Of a stretch of DNA of 64,000 bases, positions 20,048-28,425 are shown piece by piece (position 1 is the stretch's first letter; each line of letters starts with the position of its first letter). Under the pieces are notes generated by a model, which ran no database searches, was not told where the DNA came from, and was given only the letters and a program-made list of their open reading frames with translations. This DNA comes from an uncultured Anaerolineae bacterium (GTDB taxonomy: Bacteria > Chloroflexota > Anaerolineae > Promineifilales > Promineifilaceae), in assembly GCA_937943625.1 (NCBI GenBank), contig CALEAD010000012.1, positions 1 to 64,000 on the forward strand, in the 5' to 3' direction. Position numbers and translations under genes: made by a program.

Positions 20048-22318
20048 GTGGCAAACAATCGCACGCTCTTTGAACAGGCACTCAGCCGGGGTCACTCCTA
20101 CTTCTGGGATCAGCGCTGGGAGGAGGCCGCGCGCGAGTTTAGCCTGGCTTCTCAGGAAATGCCAAAAGAGCCAGCCCCTTATGCCGGGCTAGGAGACGCC
20201 TTCCTGGAGTTGGGTAAGCTGCAAGAAGCGTTGGAGAGTTACAAGCTGGCAGCGCGTTACTCAGGGGGCAACATCATTTACCTGCGCAAAGTGGCAGACA
20301 TGCAAGAGCGGCTAGGGCTGCTAGATGAGGCAGGTAAAACGTATATGGCCATCGGCGAGATGGAGCTGGGGCGACAAAACCTGAACGAGGCGATGGATAA
20401 CTGGCATCGCGCCGTGCGCCTGGAACCTAACTTGCTGCGTGCGCACCAACGGCTAGCCTCGGTGTACAAGCGCCAGGGGGCCACGCGCAACGCTATCCGC
20501 GAATATCTGGCGATTGCGCACATTTTGCAGCTGGAGGGAGAACGAGAAAAGGCGCTGCAAGCAGCGCAACTGGCGCTGCAATTAGACCCGCGCAACGCGG
20601 AGGTGCTGACGGCAATTGAGTTGATTAAACAGGGCGAGGAGTTATTCAAGGGGGAAGGGGTGCCCCAGTCTGGCGCTGTATTGGGCATGGGCGAAGCGGT
20701 ACGCCGCGCCACGCTGGCCCTGGGGGAGCGGGAATGGCCAGAAAAACAGGAAGTGGAAACGGCCGTGCCTGTGCAAAAAGCGCGCGACACCGCCATGAAA
20801 CAACTGGCCGAGCGCCTCTTTGCCGAGGACAGCGGCGTGGGCGATGCTCTGCTGGCCAAAGCGCTTGACTACCAGCGACGTAACCTGATCAATGAAGCCA
20901 TCAGCGCCTATGAAAAAGCCATTGCTTCTGGTATCAACTCTCCCGCCGCCCACTTTAACCTAGGGCTGCTCTATCAAGACAAACTGCGCTTCGAGGACGC
21001 TATTCGCGAGTTTGAAATTGCCGTTCAAGACCCAGAGTATCGTCTGGCCAGCCACTTTTCCCTGGGCGAGTCACATCGTGCGCGCGGTCGGATTGAGCAA
21101 GCCATCCAGCACTTCATCTCCGTGCTGCAAATTGTGGATATGGCAACCGTGCAGCACGGGCAGGCCGACCGCCTGATCCAGCTTTACGAAAATCTATACG
21201 ACAGCCTGATCACCCAGGGAGAGCGCGATCAGGCTACTGCGTTTGCCAACTCTCTGGTGGAATTCTTAAGCCAGAAAGGATGGGAAGACAAAGTTAAAGA
21301 AGCGCGCGCCCGCCTGGATGCCATCTCTAACACCGGCATCATGATTCTCGGTGACGTCATGACCGCTGGTTCGGCCCAGGTCTTGGAATCGCTCTATTTG
21401 AGCCAGGAGCATACGCGCCGGGGGATGTACAACACGGCTATCGAGGAGACATACCGCGCCATTCAGTTGGCGCCAGAGTACATGCCGGCACATATCCAGC
21501 TTGGCGACATTTTGGCCCAACAGGGACGCATAGATGCCGCAGCGGTAAAGTTCGCTACCATTGCCAACACCTACATGGCGCGGGGCGACATCAATGGCGC
21601 CATTGCCTCTTATGAAAAAGTTGTAGACCTGAATCCGCTTGACCTTTCCATTCGCGGACGCCTGATTAACTTGCTGCGGCAGCAAGGCAACATAGAAGCA
21701 GCGCTGGGGCATTACCTGGCGATGGGCGATGCGTATTATCAACTGGCACAGGTGGAACGTGCCCGATCTACGTACCAGGAAGCGTTGCAGTTAACGACGC
21801 AAAGTGGGTTAGGCCAGAGCTGGCGCGTGCGCTTTTTGCGCCTGATTGCCGATATTGACATGCAGCACTTTAACTGGAAGCAGGCACTGGTTGCTTTTAA
21901 GGAGCTGCGCGAGCTGGAACCCGCCGATGAGCGCACGGCCATTACCCTGGTGGATTTGTACTATAAAGTGGGCCAGCCCAACAATGCCGTGCGTGCATTG
22001 GATAGCTACCTGGTACAGTTGGTGCGCAGCGGGCGTGGGGCAAAAGTGGTTGGCATTTTGGAAGATATAGTTCAGCAGCGGCCGGGTGACGAGCAGTTGG
22101 TGGATCGGTTGGTGCGCCTGTATGTGCAGCAGGGGCGCAAGGCTGATGCTGTGAATTTGCTCGACAAGTTGGGGGAGACGCTGCTGGAGGCGGGCGAACT
22201 TCAGGAAGCGGTAGCCGCGATTGAGAAGATTGTGGCGCTGAATCCGCCGAATGTCTCTAGCTATCGCCAGCTTTTGGCGCAGCTAAAGGGGCAGGTTGGC
22301 AAAGGACGTCAAGGTTGA
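20048..22318 (+). CDS. Large TPR-repeat protein
   Basis: About 756 residues made almost entirely of tetratricopeptide helices, for example YAGLGDAFLELGKLQEALESYKLA near residue 45 and FNLGLLYQDKLRFEDAIREFEIA near 300. It is a protein-binding scaffold, with no signal peptide or membrane segment. I chose the GTG at 20048 because GGAGG lies six bases before it; the listed GTG is nine codons upstream without a site. Its 3' end overlaps the putative cdaA start by 23 bases, so the two are translated from one message. A role linked to c-di-AMP or envelope control is only inferred from context. Confidence 0.8.
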   Translation: MANNRTLFEQALSRGHSYFWDQRWEEAAREFSLASQEMPKEPAPYAGLGDAFLELGKLQEALESYKLAARYSGGNIIYLRKVADMQERLGLLDEAGKTYMAIGEMELGRQNLNEAMDNWHRAVRLEPNLLRAHQRLASVYKRQGATRNAIREYLAIAHILQLEGEREKALQAAQLALQLDPRNAEVLTAIELIKQGEELFKGEGVPQSGAVLGMGEAVRRATLALGEREWPEKQEVETAVPVQKARDTAMKQLAERLFAEDSGVGDALLAKALDYQRRNLINEAISAYEKAIASGINSPAAHFNLGLLYQDKLRFEDAIREFEIAVQDPEYRLASHFSLGESHRARGRIEQAIQHFISVLQIVDMATVQHGQADRLIQLYENLYDSLITQGERDQATAFANSLVEFLSQKGWEDKVKEARARLDAISNTGIMILGDVMTAGSAQVLESLYLSQEHTRRGMYNTAIEETYRAIQLAPEYMPAHIQLGDILAQQGRIDAAAVKFATIANTYMARGDINGAIASYEKVVDLNPLDLSIRGRLINLLRQQGNIEAALGHYLAMGDAYYQLAQVERARSTYQEALQLTTQSGLGQSWRVRFLRLIADIDMQHFNWKQALVAFKELRELEPADERTAITLVDLYYKVGQPNNAVRALDSYLVQLVRSGRGAKVVGILEDIVQQRPGDEQLVDRLVRLYVQQGRKADAVNLLDKLGETLLEAGELQEAVAAIEKIVALNPPNVSSYRQLLAQLKGQVGKGRQG

Positions 22319-23153
22319 TGGGACGCGGCCGGCTTTGGGTGGAAAAGCTGTGGTAGAGACCTTTTTGGAATCGGTTGCCCGGCTAGACATGGGGCTTACA
22401 GATGTATTGGATATTGGCCTGGTAACGGCCGTTATCTATATCCTGCTGCTGCTAATTCGCGGCACGCGCGCGGTGCAGGTGCTGCGTGGCCTGATTTTTC
22501 TGGCGCTGGTCGTTTTCTTTCTGGCCAATACCTTTAACCTGCCTGCCTTTAGCTGGCTGGTGAGTAACAGTATCCCGGCGCTGCTGGTGGCTGTACCCGT
22601 CATCTTTCAGCCAGAGCTGCGCCGTGCGCTGGAGCAGCTTGGCCACACCACAGCGCGCATTAATCTCTTTCGTCGCCAGCAGCAAAATCCGGTGATTACG
22701 GCCGTCAAGGAAGCCAGCCTGCGCCTCTCCCAGCGTCGCCATGGGGCGCTGATCATTTTTGAGCAAGAAACGGGGCTGCAGGAGTATGTGGACACGGGTG
22801 TAATTTTGGATGCGGCCGTTTCCGTAGAGCTGCTGCTCACCATTTTTAACAAACATACAGAGCTGCATGATGGTGGGGTGATTATTCGCGGCGAGCGCAT
22901 TGCCGCGGCGGCCTGTGTCATGCCCCTTTCTACCAGCAGCCTGTCCGACAGCCAGATGGGTCTGCGTCATCGCGCCGGCCTGGGCATTAGTGAGGTGAGT
23001 GACGCCGTGGTGCTCATTATTTCCGAGGAAACGGGACAGGCTTCAATTGCACACAACGGCCGTATCATTCGTCGCCAGGACATCAATCGAATTGACGCGA
23101 TTCTGCATGCCTTCATGCAAAATCGCAGTGGTCGCCGCGGAGATACTCCATAA
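22296..23153 (+). CDS. cdaA: Membrane diadenylate cyclase
   Basis: It makes cyclic di-AMP from two ATP. Transmembrane helices lie at about residues 40-55, 62-80 and 88-105, followed by the DAC domain (about 115-275). The domain shows HDGGVIIRGERI near 191 and MGLRHRAGLGISEVSDA near 221. Canonical enzymes have HDGA, and here the alanine is glycine. The listed TTG start at 22296 overlaps the TPR gene; a GTG at 22350 or the ATG at 22392 is also possible. It is joined to cdaR by TAATG (one shared base), the widely conserved cdaA-cdaR pairing. Confidence 0.92.
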   Translation: MAKDVKVDGTRPALGGKAVVETFLESVARLDMGLTDVLDIGLVTAVIYILLLLIRGTRAVQVLRGLIFLALVVFFLANTFNLPAFSWLVSNSIPALLVAVPVIFQPELRRALEQLGHTTARINLFRRQQQNPVITAVKEASLRLSQRRHGALIIFEQETGLQEYVDTGVILDAAVSVELLLTIFNKHTELHDGGVIIRGERIAAAACVMPLSTSSLSDSQMGLRHRAGLGISEVSDAVVLIISEETGQASIAHNGRIIRRQDINRIDAILHAFMQNRSGRRGDTP

Positions 23154-24523
23154 TGCGTTTCCTCAGCCGCATCCTGGGCAACCTGTTCACCTTCCTGCTT
23201 GCGTTAACCCTGGCCGTCATCATCTGGTACAACGCGGTGCAGGCAGAAGATCCCTTGCGCACCCAATTCCTGCAAATTCCCATTGAGGTGATTGGTCGGC
23301 CAGACAACACCATTTTGCTCAGCCCAAATGCCCCCCAGTCTGTGCAAATTGTTTTCCAGGGGCCGCTTTCCCTGGTTGCCAATCTGCGCGACCAAAATTT
23401 CTCTGCTACGCTTGACCTCAGCCAGGTACCCTTTGGCGAAGAGACGCTGGTTCCTGTGCGCGTACAGGCCGACAACCCCAGGGTAAACCTGCTTTCCCAG
23501 TCACCAGAGCAGCTGTTGGTGCTGTTGGAGCAGACCGTCTCGCGCGCCATTCCCGTAGAACTTGATCTGCGCGGCAGCGTGGCGATTGGCTACACCCAGG
23601 GAGAACCACTGATTGATCCCCCTACAATTATCGTTTCGGGCATTGCCACCCAGGTAGAGGCGTTGGAAACAGCGCGCGTCACCGTCTTTTTGAGTAACGA
23701 CCGCGAAACAGTGCGCCGTATGCCGCAGCCCATCTTCTATAACCGCCAGGGGCGTGTGGCCAGCGTCAGCGGGCTGGAGCTAAGTACGGAACTGGTGGAG
23801 GTGACTATTCCCATTCGCGAATCAGAGGGGTACGCGGAAAAGATTATCAACGTCAACCTGGTTGGCGAGCCAGCTCCAGGTTATCGCGTCGTAGGTGTAG
23901 AGGTAGAACCCCCTACCATTCTGTTGCAGGGTCGCCCTACGTTGCTTAGCAATCTGCCCTGGGTAAGCACAGAACCGATTGACGTGACGGGGCTGACGGA
24001 ATCGTTTCGGCCGCAGGTGGCGCTGAGTCTGCCACAGGGAGTTACGCTGGCGGAAATAGATGAGATTTTTGTGCAGATTACGATTGAACCGTTCCGCACG
24101 ACGAGTATCTTCAACCGCGTGCCGCAGCTTCAGGGGTTGGGCAGGGGGTTGTTGGCAGAGCTGAACGTGGAGACAGTGCGCGTGGTGCTTTTTGGCCCGC
24201 TGCCTGTGCTGAATGCGCTGATAGAGGAAGAGGTGTCGGTGACGCTGGATTTGTTTGGCCTGGGGCCAGGCACCTATAACCTGGAGCCGGACGTGAATTT
24301 CCCGGAACAGCGCGGCATTGAGCTGCGTTCGGTTCAGCCCGCGATGGTTACTGTACGCATTACGCGCGATGTAACTGCCACTACTGCGGCGCCCGATACG
24401 GCCGTTATCCCCATTACCTTCACCACGGCCGGCACGCCTGCCCCGGCTGTGCAGATGCTGATAGGTGTGCATGAGCAAACGGCCGTTTTTCTCGCCCCAC
24501 GCCGCCTCGCAGAGTACCATTAG
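23153..24523 (+). CDS. cdaR: CdaA regulatory protein with YbbR-like domains
   Basis: 456 residues. One N-terminal transmembrane helix (LGNLFTFLLALTLAVIIWYNAV) is followed by four YbbR-like domains of about 80-90 residues on the outer face, each with an I.V...G pattern such as IPIEVIGRPDNTILLSPNAPQ, IPVELDLRG and IINVNLVGEPAPGY. CdaR binds CdaA and modulates c-di-AMP output in Firmicutes; the same is inferred here from order and overlap. The ATG overlaps the cdaA stop. Four bases separate its stop from der, so all three are likely co-transcribed. Confidence 0.9.
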   Translation: MRFLSRILGNLFTFLLALTLAVIIWYNAVQAEDPLRTQFLQIPIEVIGRPDNTILLSPNAPQSVQIVFQGPLSLVANLRDQNFSATLDLSQVPFGEETLVPVRVQADNPRVNLLSQSPEQLLVLLEQTVSRAIPVELDLRGSVAIGYTQGEPLIDPPTIIVSGIATQVEALETARVTVFLSNDRETVRRMPQPIFYNRQGRVASVSGLELSTELVEVTIPIRESEGYAEKIINVNLVGEPAPGYRVVGVEVEPPTILLQGRPTLLSNLPWVSTEPIDVTGLTESFRPQVALSLPQGVTLAEIDEIFVQITIEPFRTTSIFNRVPQLQGLGRGLLAELNVETVRVVLFGPLPVLNALIEEEVSVTLDLFGLGPGTYNLEPDVNFPEQRGIELRSVQPAMVTVRITRDVTATTAAPDTAVIPITFTTAGTPAPAVQMLIGVHEQTAVFLAPRRLAEYH

Positions 24524-24527
24524 CATC

Positions 24528-25904
24528 ATGAGAGAAAAACCGCTTGTGGCCCTGGTTGGCCGCCCTAATGTTGGTAAATCCACCCTTTTCAACCGCCTGG
24601 TTGGGCGTCGGTTAGCCGTTGTTTCCGAAGTTGCCGGAACCACGCGCGACCGGCTTTACGCCGAAGCCGAATGGATTGGGTACACCTTTACCGTTGTAGA
24701 CACCGGCGGCATTGAAGTAGAAGAGGGGCGCAACACCGCGCCGCTTTCCGAAGATTCCGAGCGCTTTTTGCCCCTCATTCGCCAACAGGCGCGCATCGCC
24801 ATCCAGGATGCCGACGTCATTGTTCAGGTAGTAGATGGGCAGGTTGGTATTACTGCCGCCGACCGCGAAGTCGCCGACATTTTGCGGCAATCGCGCAAAC
24901 CCACCATCATTGCCGCCAACAAGCTAGAATCTACCCGCCTGTGGGACACCGTCTACGAGTTTTATGAGTTGGCGCTGGGCGAAGTCTTCCCCGTTTCGGC
25001 GCTACACGGTTCCGGCGTTGGCGATTTGCTGGACGCCATTGTGGCGGCACTGCCGCACCTGGCAGAGGCCGATGCGGAAGAGGAAGAAGAAAGCATCCGC
25101 GTGGCGTTGTTGGGCCGCCCCAACGTGGGCAAATCCACTTTGCTCAACCGCCTGCTGGGCGAAGAGCGCGCCATTGTCAGCCCTATTGCCGGCACCACCC
25201 GCGACGCCATAGACAGCAAGCTGAAATGGCATGGGCAGATGTTCACCCTGGTAGATACGGCCGGTATTCGGCGGCGCGGCAAAATAGACCCCGGCGTGGA
25301 GAAATACAGCGTGTTGCGCAGCATCAAGGCGCTTGATCGTGCCGACGTTGCCTTGCTGCTCATAGATGGCGTAGAAGGGGTAACGGCGCAAGATACGCAC
25401 ATCGCCGGCATGTTGGCTGAGGAGGATGCGGGCATCATTGTACTGGTGAATAAATGGGATGCGGTTGAGAAAGATACGCACACGCTGCACGAATACGAAG
25501 CAAAAATTCGCCAGGAGCTAAACTTTATGCCTTACGTGCCCGTCCTCTTCATTTCCGCAGAGACGGGGCAGCGAGTGCACAAAATTTTGCCAGAGGTGGT
25601 GGCAGTTAATGAGTTTCGTCACCTGCGCATTTCAACTGGTCAGCTTAATAAGCTGCTGCGCGACGCGATTACGCGCCACCCTCCGCCCAACCGCGGCGGC
25701 GTGCGCGTGAAGTTTTTCTACGCCACACAGGTGGCCGTTACCCCACCCACGTTTGTCTTTTTTGTGAATAAACCAGATTGGGTGCACTTTGGCTACCAGC
25801 GTTTTTTGGAGAATCGGCTGCGAGAGGAGTTTGAATTTCGTGGCACGCCTATCCGGCTGCTCTTCCGCGCGCGCAGTGAAGATCGCTTTGGCAGTGTGGA
25901 TTAA
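24528..25904 (+). CDS. der: Ribosome biogenesis GTPase Der (EngA)
   Basis: A double-Era GTPase needed for 50S assembly. At 458 residues it has normal length. GTPase domain 1 has GRPNVGKST near 11, VAGTTRD near 36 and DTGG near 60. Domain 2 has GRPNVGKST near 190, IAGTTRD, DTAG and NKWD. The KH-like C-terminal domain ends the protein. The G4 motif of domain 1 reads NKLE rather than NKxD, a Glu for the guanine-binding Asp. The ATG at 24528 begins MREKPLVALVG, the family's usual N-terminus; the 21 upstream residues overlap cdaR. Confidence 0.95.
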   Translation: MREKPLVALVGRPNVGKSTLFNRLVGRRLAVVSEVAGTTRDRLYAEAEWIGYTFTVVDTGGIEVEEGRNTAPLSEDSERFLPLIRQQARIAIQDADVIVQVVDGQVGITAADREVADILRQSRKPTIIAANKLESTRLWDTVYEFYELALGEVFPVSALHGSGVGDLLDAIVAALPHLAEADAEEEEESIRVALLGRPNVGKSTLLNRLLGEERAIVSPIAGTTRDAIDSKLKWHGQMFTLVDTAGIRRRGKIDPGVEKYSVLRSIKALDRADVALLLIDGVEGVTAQDTHIAGMLAEEDAGIIVLVNKWDAVEKDTHTLHEYEAKIRQELNFMPYVPVLFISAETGQRVHKILPEVVAVNEFRHLRISTGQLNKLLRDAITRHPPPNRGGVRVKFFYATQVAVTPPTFVFFVNKPDWVHFGYQRFLENRLREEFEFRGTPIRLLFRARSEDRFGSVD

Positions 25905-25937
25905 AGGCTGTGTACCGTGAGTTATTTATGGCAGATC

Positions 25938-26058
25938 AGGTGTGGCTCACGCTTTCTGGAAACGGCGGCTTTTTGACCACCGACGACTGACCGCAGACCG
26001 CCAGACTGAAGGCAAATTGCAACCGAATGTTCGCGGGCGGCGGTCAAATTGATAAAGA
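25938..26058 (+). repeat. Type-2-like element, copy c
   Basis: It starts CTCACGCTTTCTGGAAA, has GACCGCAGACCGCC units and ends GGCGGCGGTCAAATTGAT. It lies between the convergent der and response-regulator units and pairs with the copy at 19891. Confidence 0.7.
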
Positions 26059-26166
26059 TCACTGGTTGTTTTTGCTGGCTGCCAGTGCAGCGCGTTTACC
26101 AATTTGTGTTACGTCGCCAGAGGTCAGCACAAATTTTGCCAGATTCCAGAAGATCATCTGAACCAT
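26059..26166 (-). CDS. Possible 35-residue protein downstream of the response regulator
   Basis: An unlisted ORF beginning ATG at 26166, eight bases after the response-regulator stop on the same strand, and ending TGA at 26059. The peptide starts MVQMIFWNLAKFVL and continues with GKRAALAASKNN, an amphipathic then basic layout. No strong Shine-Dalgarno is visible, so translation would depend on coupling to the upstream gene. It ends exactly at the edge of the type-2 repeat, as if the repeat inserted after it. It may be chance. Confidence 0.3.
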   Translation of the reverse strand: MVQMIFWNLAKFVLTSGDVTQIGKRAALAASKNNQ

Positions 26167-26174
26167 GCCGGAAG

Positions 26175-26867
26175 CTATGATATCTGTTCCAGGCGGGATG
26201 CGAGCAGTTTGAGTTTGGCCCAGCGCTGGTTCAGGGCGTAGATCATGGCCAGGGCGGTGAGCAGGCGGGGTTCGCAGTGTGGGTCTTGCGCCAGAATTTC
26301 GAGCACTTGCATGGCTTTTTCGTCGGTGCGGCGCGTGCGCAGGTATTCGTTGGCCAGTTCGGCGAGGAAGTAGTCACGCTGCTGACGCAATTGGACGGTT
26401 TCGTTGGTGACAGGAGCGGGCGCAGCAACGGCCGTTGCCGATGACGTGGCCGCAATGGCTGCCCGTATCTGTACCAGGTTGCGATTCCAGGTATGGTGGA
26501 TGGTTTCCGTTAGCTGGTCTGCGGTAAAGGGTTTGGTGAGATAGCCCCGCGCGCCCGCGGCAATGGCCTCCACCAGCGTTTGCGTGTCTCGCTCGGCCGA
26601 CAGGACAATGCACACCAGCAACGGGTTTTCTTCCATCATGATGCGGATGGCCTGTATGCCGTTCATTTGCGGCATGTTTACGTCTATGAGGGCAATGTCG
26701 GGCTTGTGTTGCCGCGCCAGTTCGACTGCTTCACGGCCGTTTTTGGCAATGGCCACAATCTCAGCTTCTGGCAGCAGCGAAAGCATCAGGCGCGTGCTGC
26801 GCCGTGTTTCGGTCACATCGTCGGCAATGAGAAAGCGCAGGTGTGAAGGGGTATTCGGGTAAGCCAT
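26175..26867 (-). CDS. Response regulator, CheY-like receiver with helical C-terminal domain
   Basis: 230 residues. The receiver domain (about 10-130) has the acidic pocket IADDV near 14-16, the phospho-acceptor Asp in LIDVNMPQMNG near 61, SAE at the switch position and the conserved Lys in LTKPFTADQL near 112. An Ala/Thr/Pro-rich linker holding an ACGGCCGT palindrome precedes a helical region of about 75 residues, not a recognised DNA-binding domain. No histidine kinase is nearby, so the output may be protein-protein contact. Confidence 0.85.
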   Translation of the reverse strand: MAYPNTPSHLRFLIADDVTETRRSTRLMLSLLPEAEIVAIAKNGREAVELARQHKPDIALIDVNMPQMNGIQAIRIMMEENPLLVCIVLSAERDTQTLVEAIAAGARGYLTKPFTADQLTETIHHTWNRNLVQIRAAIAATSSATAVAAPAPVTNETVQLRQQRDYFLAELANEYLRTRRTDEKAMQVLEILAQDPHCEPRLLTALAMIYALNQRWAKLKLLASRLEQIS

Positions 26868-27048
26868 AAGAAGGTTTTCCTATACGCACTTCTTAACAGC
26901 CTGCCGAAAAAGAGTATCATAGAACTGGTTGTCACATTTTCGGGCAGCTTGCTGGCGAGCGGCGAATTGGGTTAGTATCATTCCTCATTATATACAATTC
27001 TTTGCTAAAAGGAGAACCCGCAACTTTTACCCCTACGCGCGTGTATGT

Positions 27049-27076
27049 GGAGCGCGAGCAGCCTTGCTCGCGCTCC
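27049..27076. repeat. Perfect 11-bp hairpin
   Basis: GGAGCGCGAGC pairs with GCTCGCGCTCC around the loop AGCCTT, 12 bases past the end of the MBL fragment. It could end transcription of the minus-strand unit, though no T-run follows. Confidence 0.6.
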
Positions 27077-27088
27077 GTTTGTGGCAGG

Positions 27089-27376
27089 TTATGCCAGCGG
27101 CTGCCAGACGCGCCCGGCATCGGTGGCCACAATGCGGCCGAACACGGTGCCGGAAAAGTGATTGACGGCTACCAGCGTGTCTGGCTGCATTAGCTCCGCA
27201 TACAGCGCGTCGCGGGTGGCGCGCGCCTGTGCTGGGTCAATGCCAAAGGCGACGCTCCAGTCGGGTTCGCTGATTTGCATTGTGCCGTGCAGCACGTCGG
27301 CCAATAGAAACAGGCGCTGCCCGGCTGTCTCTAGCAGATGAATTCGGGCTGGCAGATCTAAATAAGGCGGGATCAT
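27089..27376 (-). pseudogene. C-terminal fragment of an MBL-fold hydrolase
   Basis: 95 residues matching only the end of a metallo-beta-lactamase-fold enzyme: LLETAGQRLFLLADVLHGTMQI (the strand carrying a metal Asp), WSVAFGIDPAQARATRDAL, and VAVNHFSGTVFGRIV with the last metal His. The N-terminal half with HxHxDH is missing. Its apparent ATG overlaps the stop of the nucleotidyltransferase gene as ATGA, so it could still be translated by coupling. I read it as a truncated remnant joined to an incoming gene. Confidence 0.65.
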
Positions 27377-27753
27377 ACAGGTACCCCATCCTGTTCGATA
27401 GCAGCTACAAGCGAGGGGCGTGCTGTGTTGACGTCCACCAGATTAACCGGAATCTCCGTGGGCAAATCCATAACAACCCCAATAGCGCGAAAAGTATCTT
27501 CCGGGGCCAACCCCCACACGGCAATATCTATATCAGACCAGCGAGTAAAACCAGTTTCACGTGCCAGTGAACCAAAAACAACAACTCGAGTAACGCCAAA
27601 TTCTTTACGCAACAAATCGGCCGTCTGCCGGGCAATCTGCCACGCTTTTTGACGGCGTTGGCTAACTTCAGCCGCTGCCTGCGCCTGTCGTTTTAAGGCT
27701 GTTGCCCGATAACGGGCAATTTTTTCGGGGGAAAGATCGGCTTGTATTGTCAT
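27373..27753 (-). CDS. Minimal nucleotidyltransferase (MNT) domain protein
   Basis: About 126 residues. An N-terminal helix rich in Arg, Lys and Gln precedes the DNA polymerase beta-like nucleotidyltransferase core. The catalytic signature is VVVFGSLARETGF.RWSDIDIAVWG, with the GS and two Asp residues in place. MNT proteins commonly pair with HEPN RNases as toxin-antitoxin modules, where MNT AMPylates HEPN. No HEPN protein is recognisable next to it. The start at 27753 follows GGAGCATAAG. The neighbourhood consists of gene remnants. Confidence 0.82.
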   Translation of the reverse strand: MTIQADLSPEKIARYRATALKRQAQAAAEVSQRRQKAWQIARQTADLLRKEFGVTRVVVFGSLARETGFTRWSDIDIAVWGLAPEDTFRAIGVVMDLPTEIPVNLVDVNTARPSLVAAIEQDGVPV

Positions 27754-27826
27754 CTTATGCTCCGTCGCAAGCATTTAGCTTCTGAAAAGTGCATTTCGCT
27801 AAATTGCACGGCCGTCTCCTTTCCTG

Positions 27827-27985
27827 CTAATGCAATCCTGCCAGAGTACGCGCCAATTTACGGGCAGCTCTCTCACAGTAGGCCTTTACATCCTTCCAAT
27901 CAACCTCATAGTACATACGTAGCATGGGCTGCTGTTCCGCATCCTCAAAAAACATCACCACTCTCAGATCTGTTCCTGCATTCAT
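27827..27985 (-). CDS. Unlisted 52-residue protein, unknown
   Basis: An ORF missed by the track, starting MNAGTDLRVVMFFEDAEQQ and ending KLARTLAGLH. The composition is protein-like: an alternating hydrophobic strand, MYYEVDWKDVKAYC and a basic amphipathic helix. It lies 73 bases upstream of the MNT gene on the same strand and just after the dndC remnant. An in-frame ATG one codon earlier (27988) is an alternative start, and neither has a clear Shine-Dalgarno. It could be a partner of the MNT protein or a small regulator; I do not recognise the family. Confidence 0.5.
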   Translation of the reverse strand: MNAGTDLRVVMFFEDAEQQPMLRMYYEVDWKDVKAYCERAARKLARTLAGLH

Positions 27986-28030
27986 CATCGTCCGATTTTA
28001 TCACCAGTAGGGGGATTGGCAGGGATGTGT

Positions 28031-28375
28031 TCAGCAATTGTTCCGTACTGGGGAAAGTTTGTGTGCCGTCAGGTTTAAGCCTTGTATGGCCGCTGCCTCG
28101 TTCATCAGGCGAATGCTGGCATGGATACGATCCACAATGACAGGGGTTTCTACTTTCGTGTCTGTGGAGATGACATAAATTGGTTTGGTGCGCTGTTCTG
28201 GCGGCAATTCGTGCAAGGCATACCAGCAGAGTTGCAGCGCGGTCGTGCTATCCTTTCCGCCAGAGTGCCCAATGACCCAAGGGTAAGGATATTGCAGATA
28301 GGTCTGGCCAATAGCCTCATGAAGTTCCGGTAATCGCCCTAATACAGATTTTTCGGCAGAAATTGTCACACTCAC
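28031..28375 (-). pseudogene. dndC: 5' remnant of dndC (DNA phosphorothioation sulfurtransferase)
   Basis: 114 residues that match the beginning of DndC, a PAPS-reductase-like enzyme of the DNA phosphorothioation pathway (full length about 500). The PP-loop SGGKDSTTALQL lies near residue 39, followed by LPPEQRTKPIYVISTDTKVE, characteristic of DndC. Reading stops at SPVRNNC, and the iron-sulfur cysteines and the rest are absent. No dndB, dndD or dndE is in the window. The start codon (GTG) and upstream region look original, so the 3' part was lost by deletion or recombination. Confidence 0.75.
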
Positions 28376-28425
28376 GTCCTGGTTTTCCGTGTGATGGGTG
28401 CGCTTAGAAACAAATGTTGATTATC

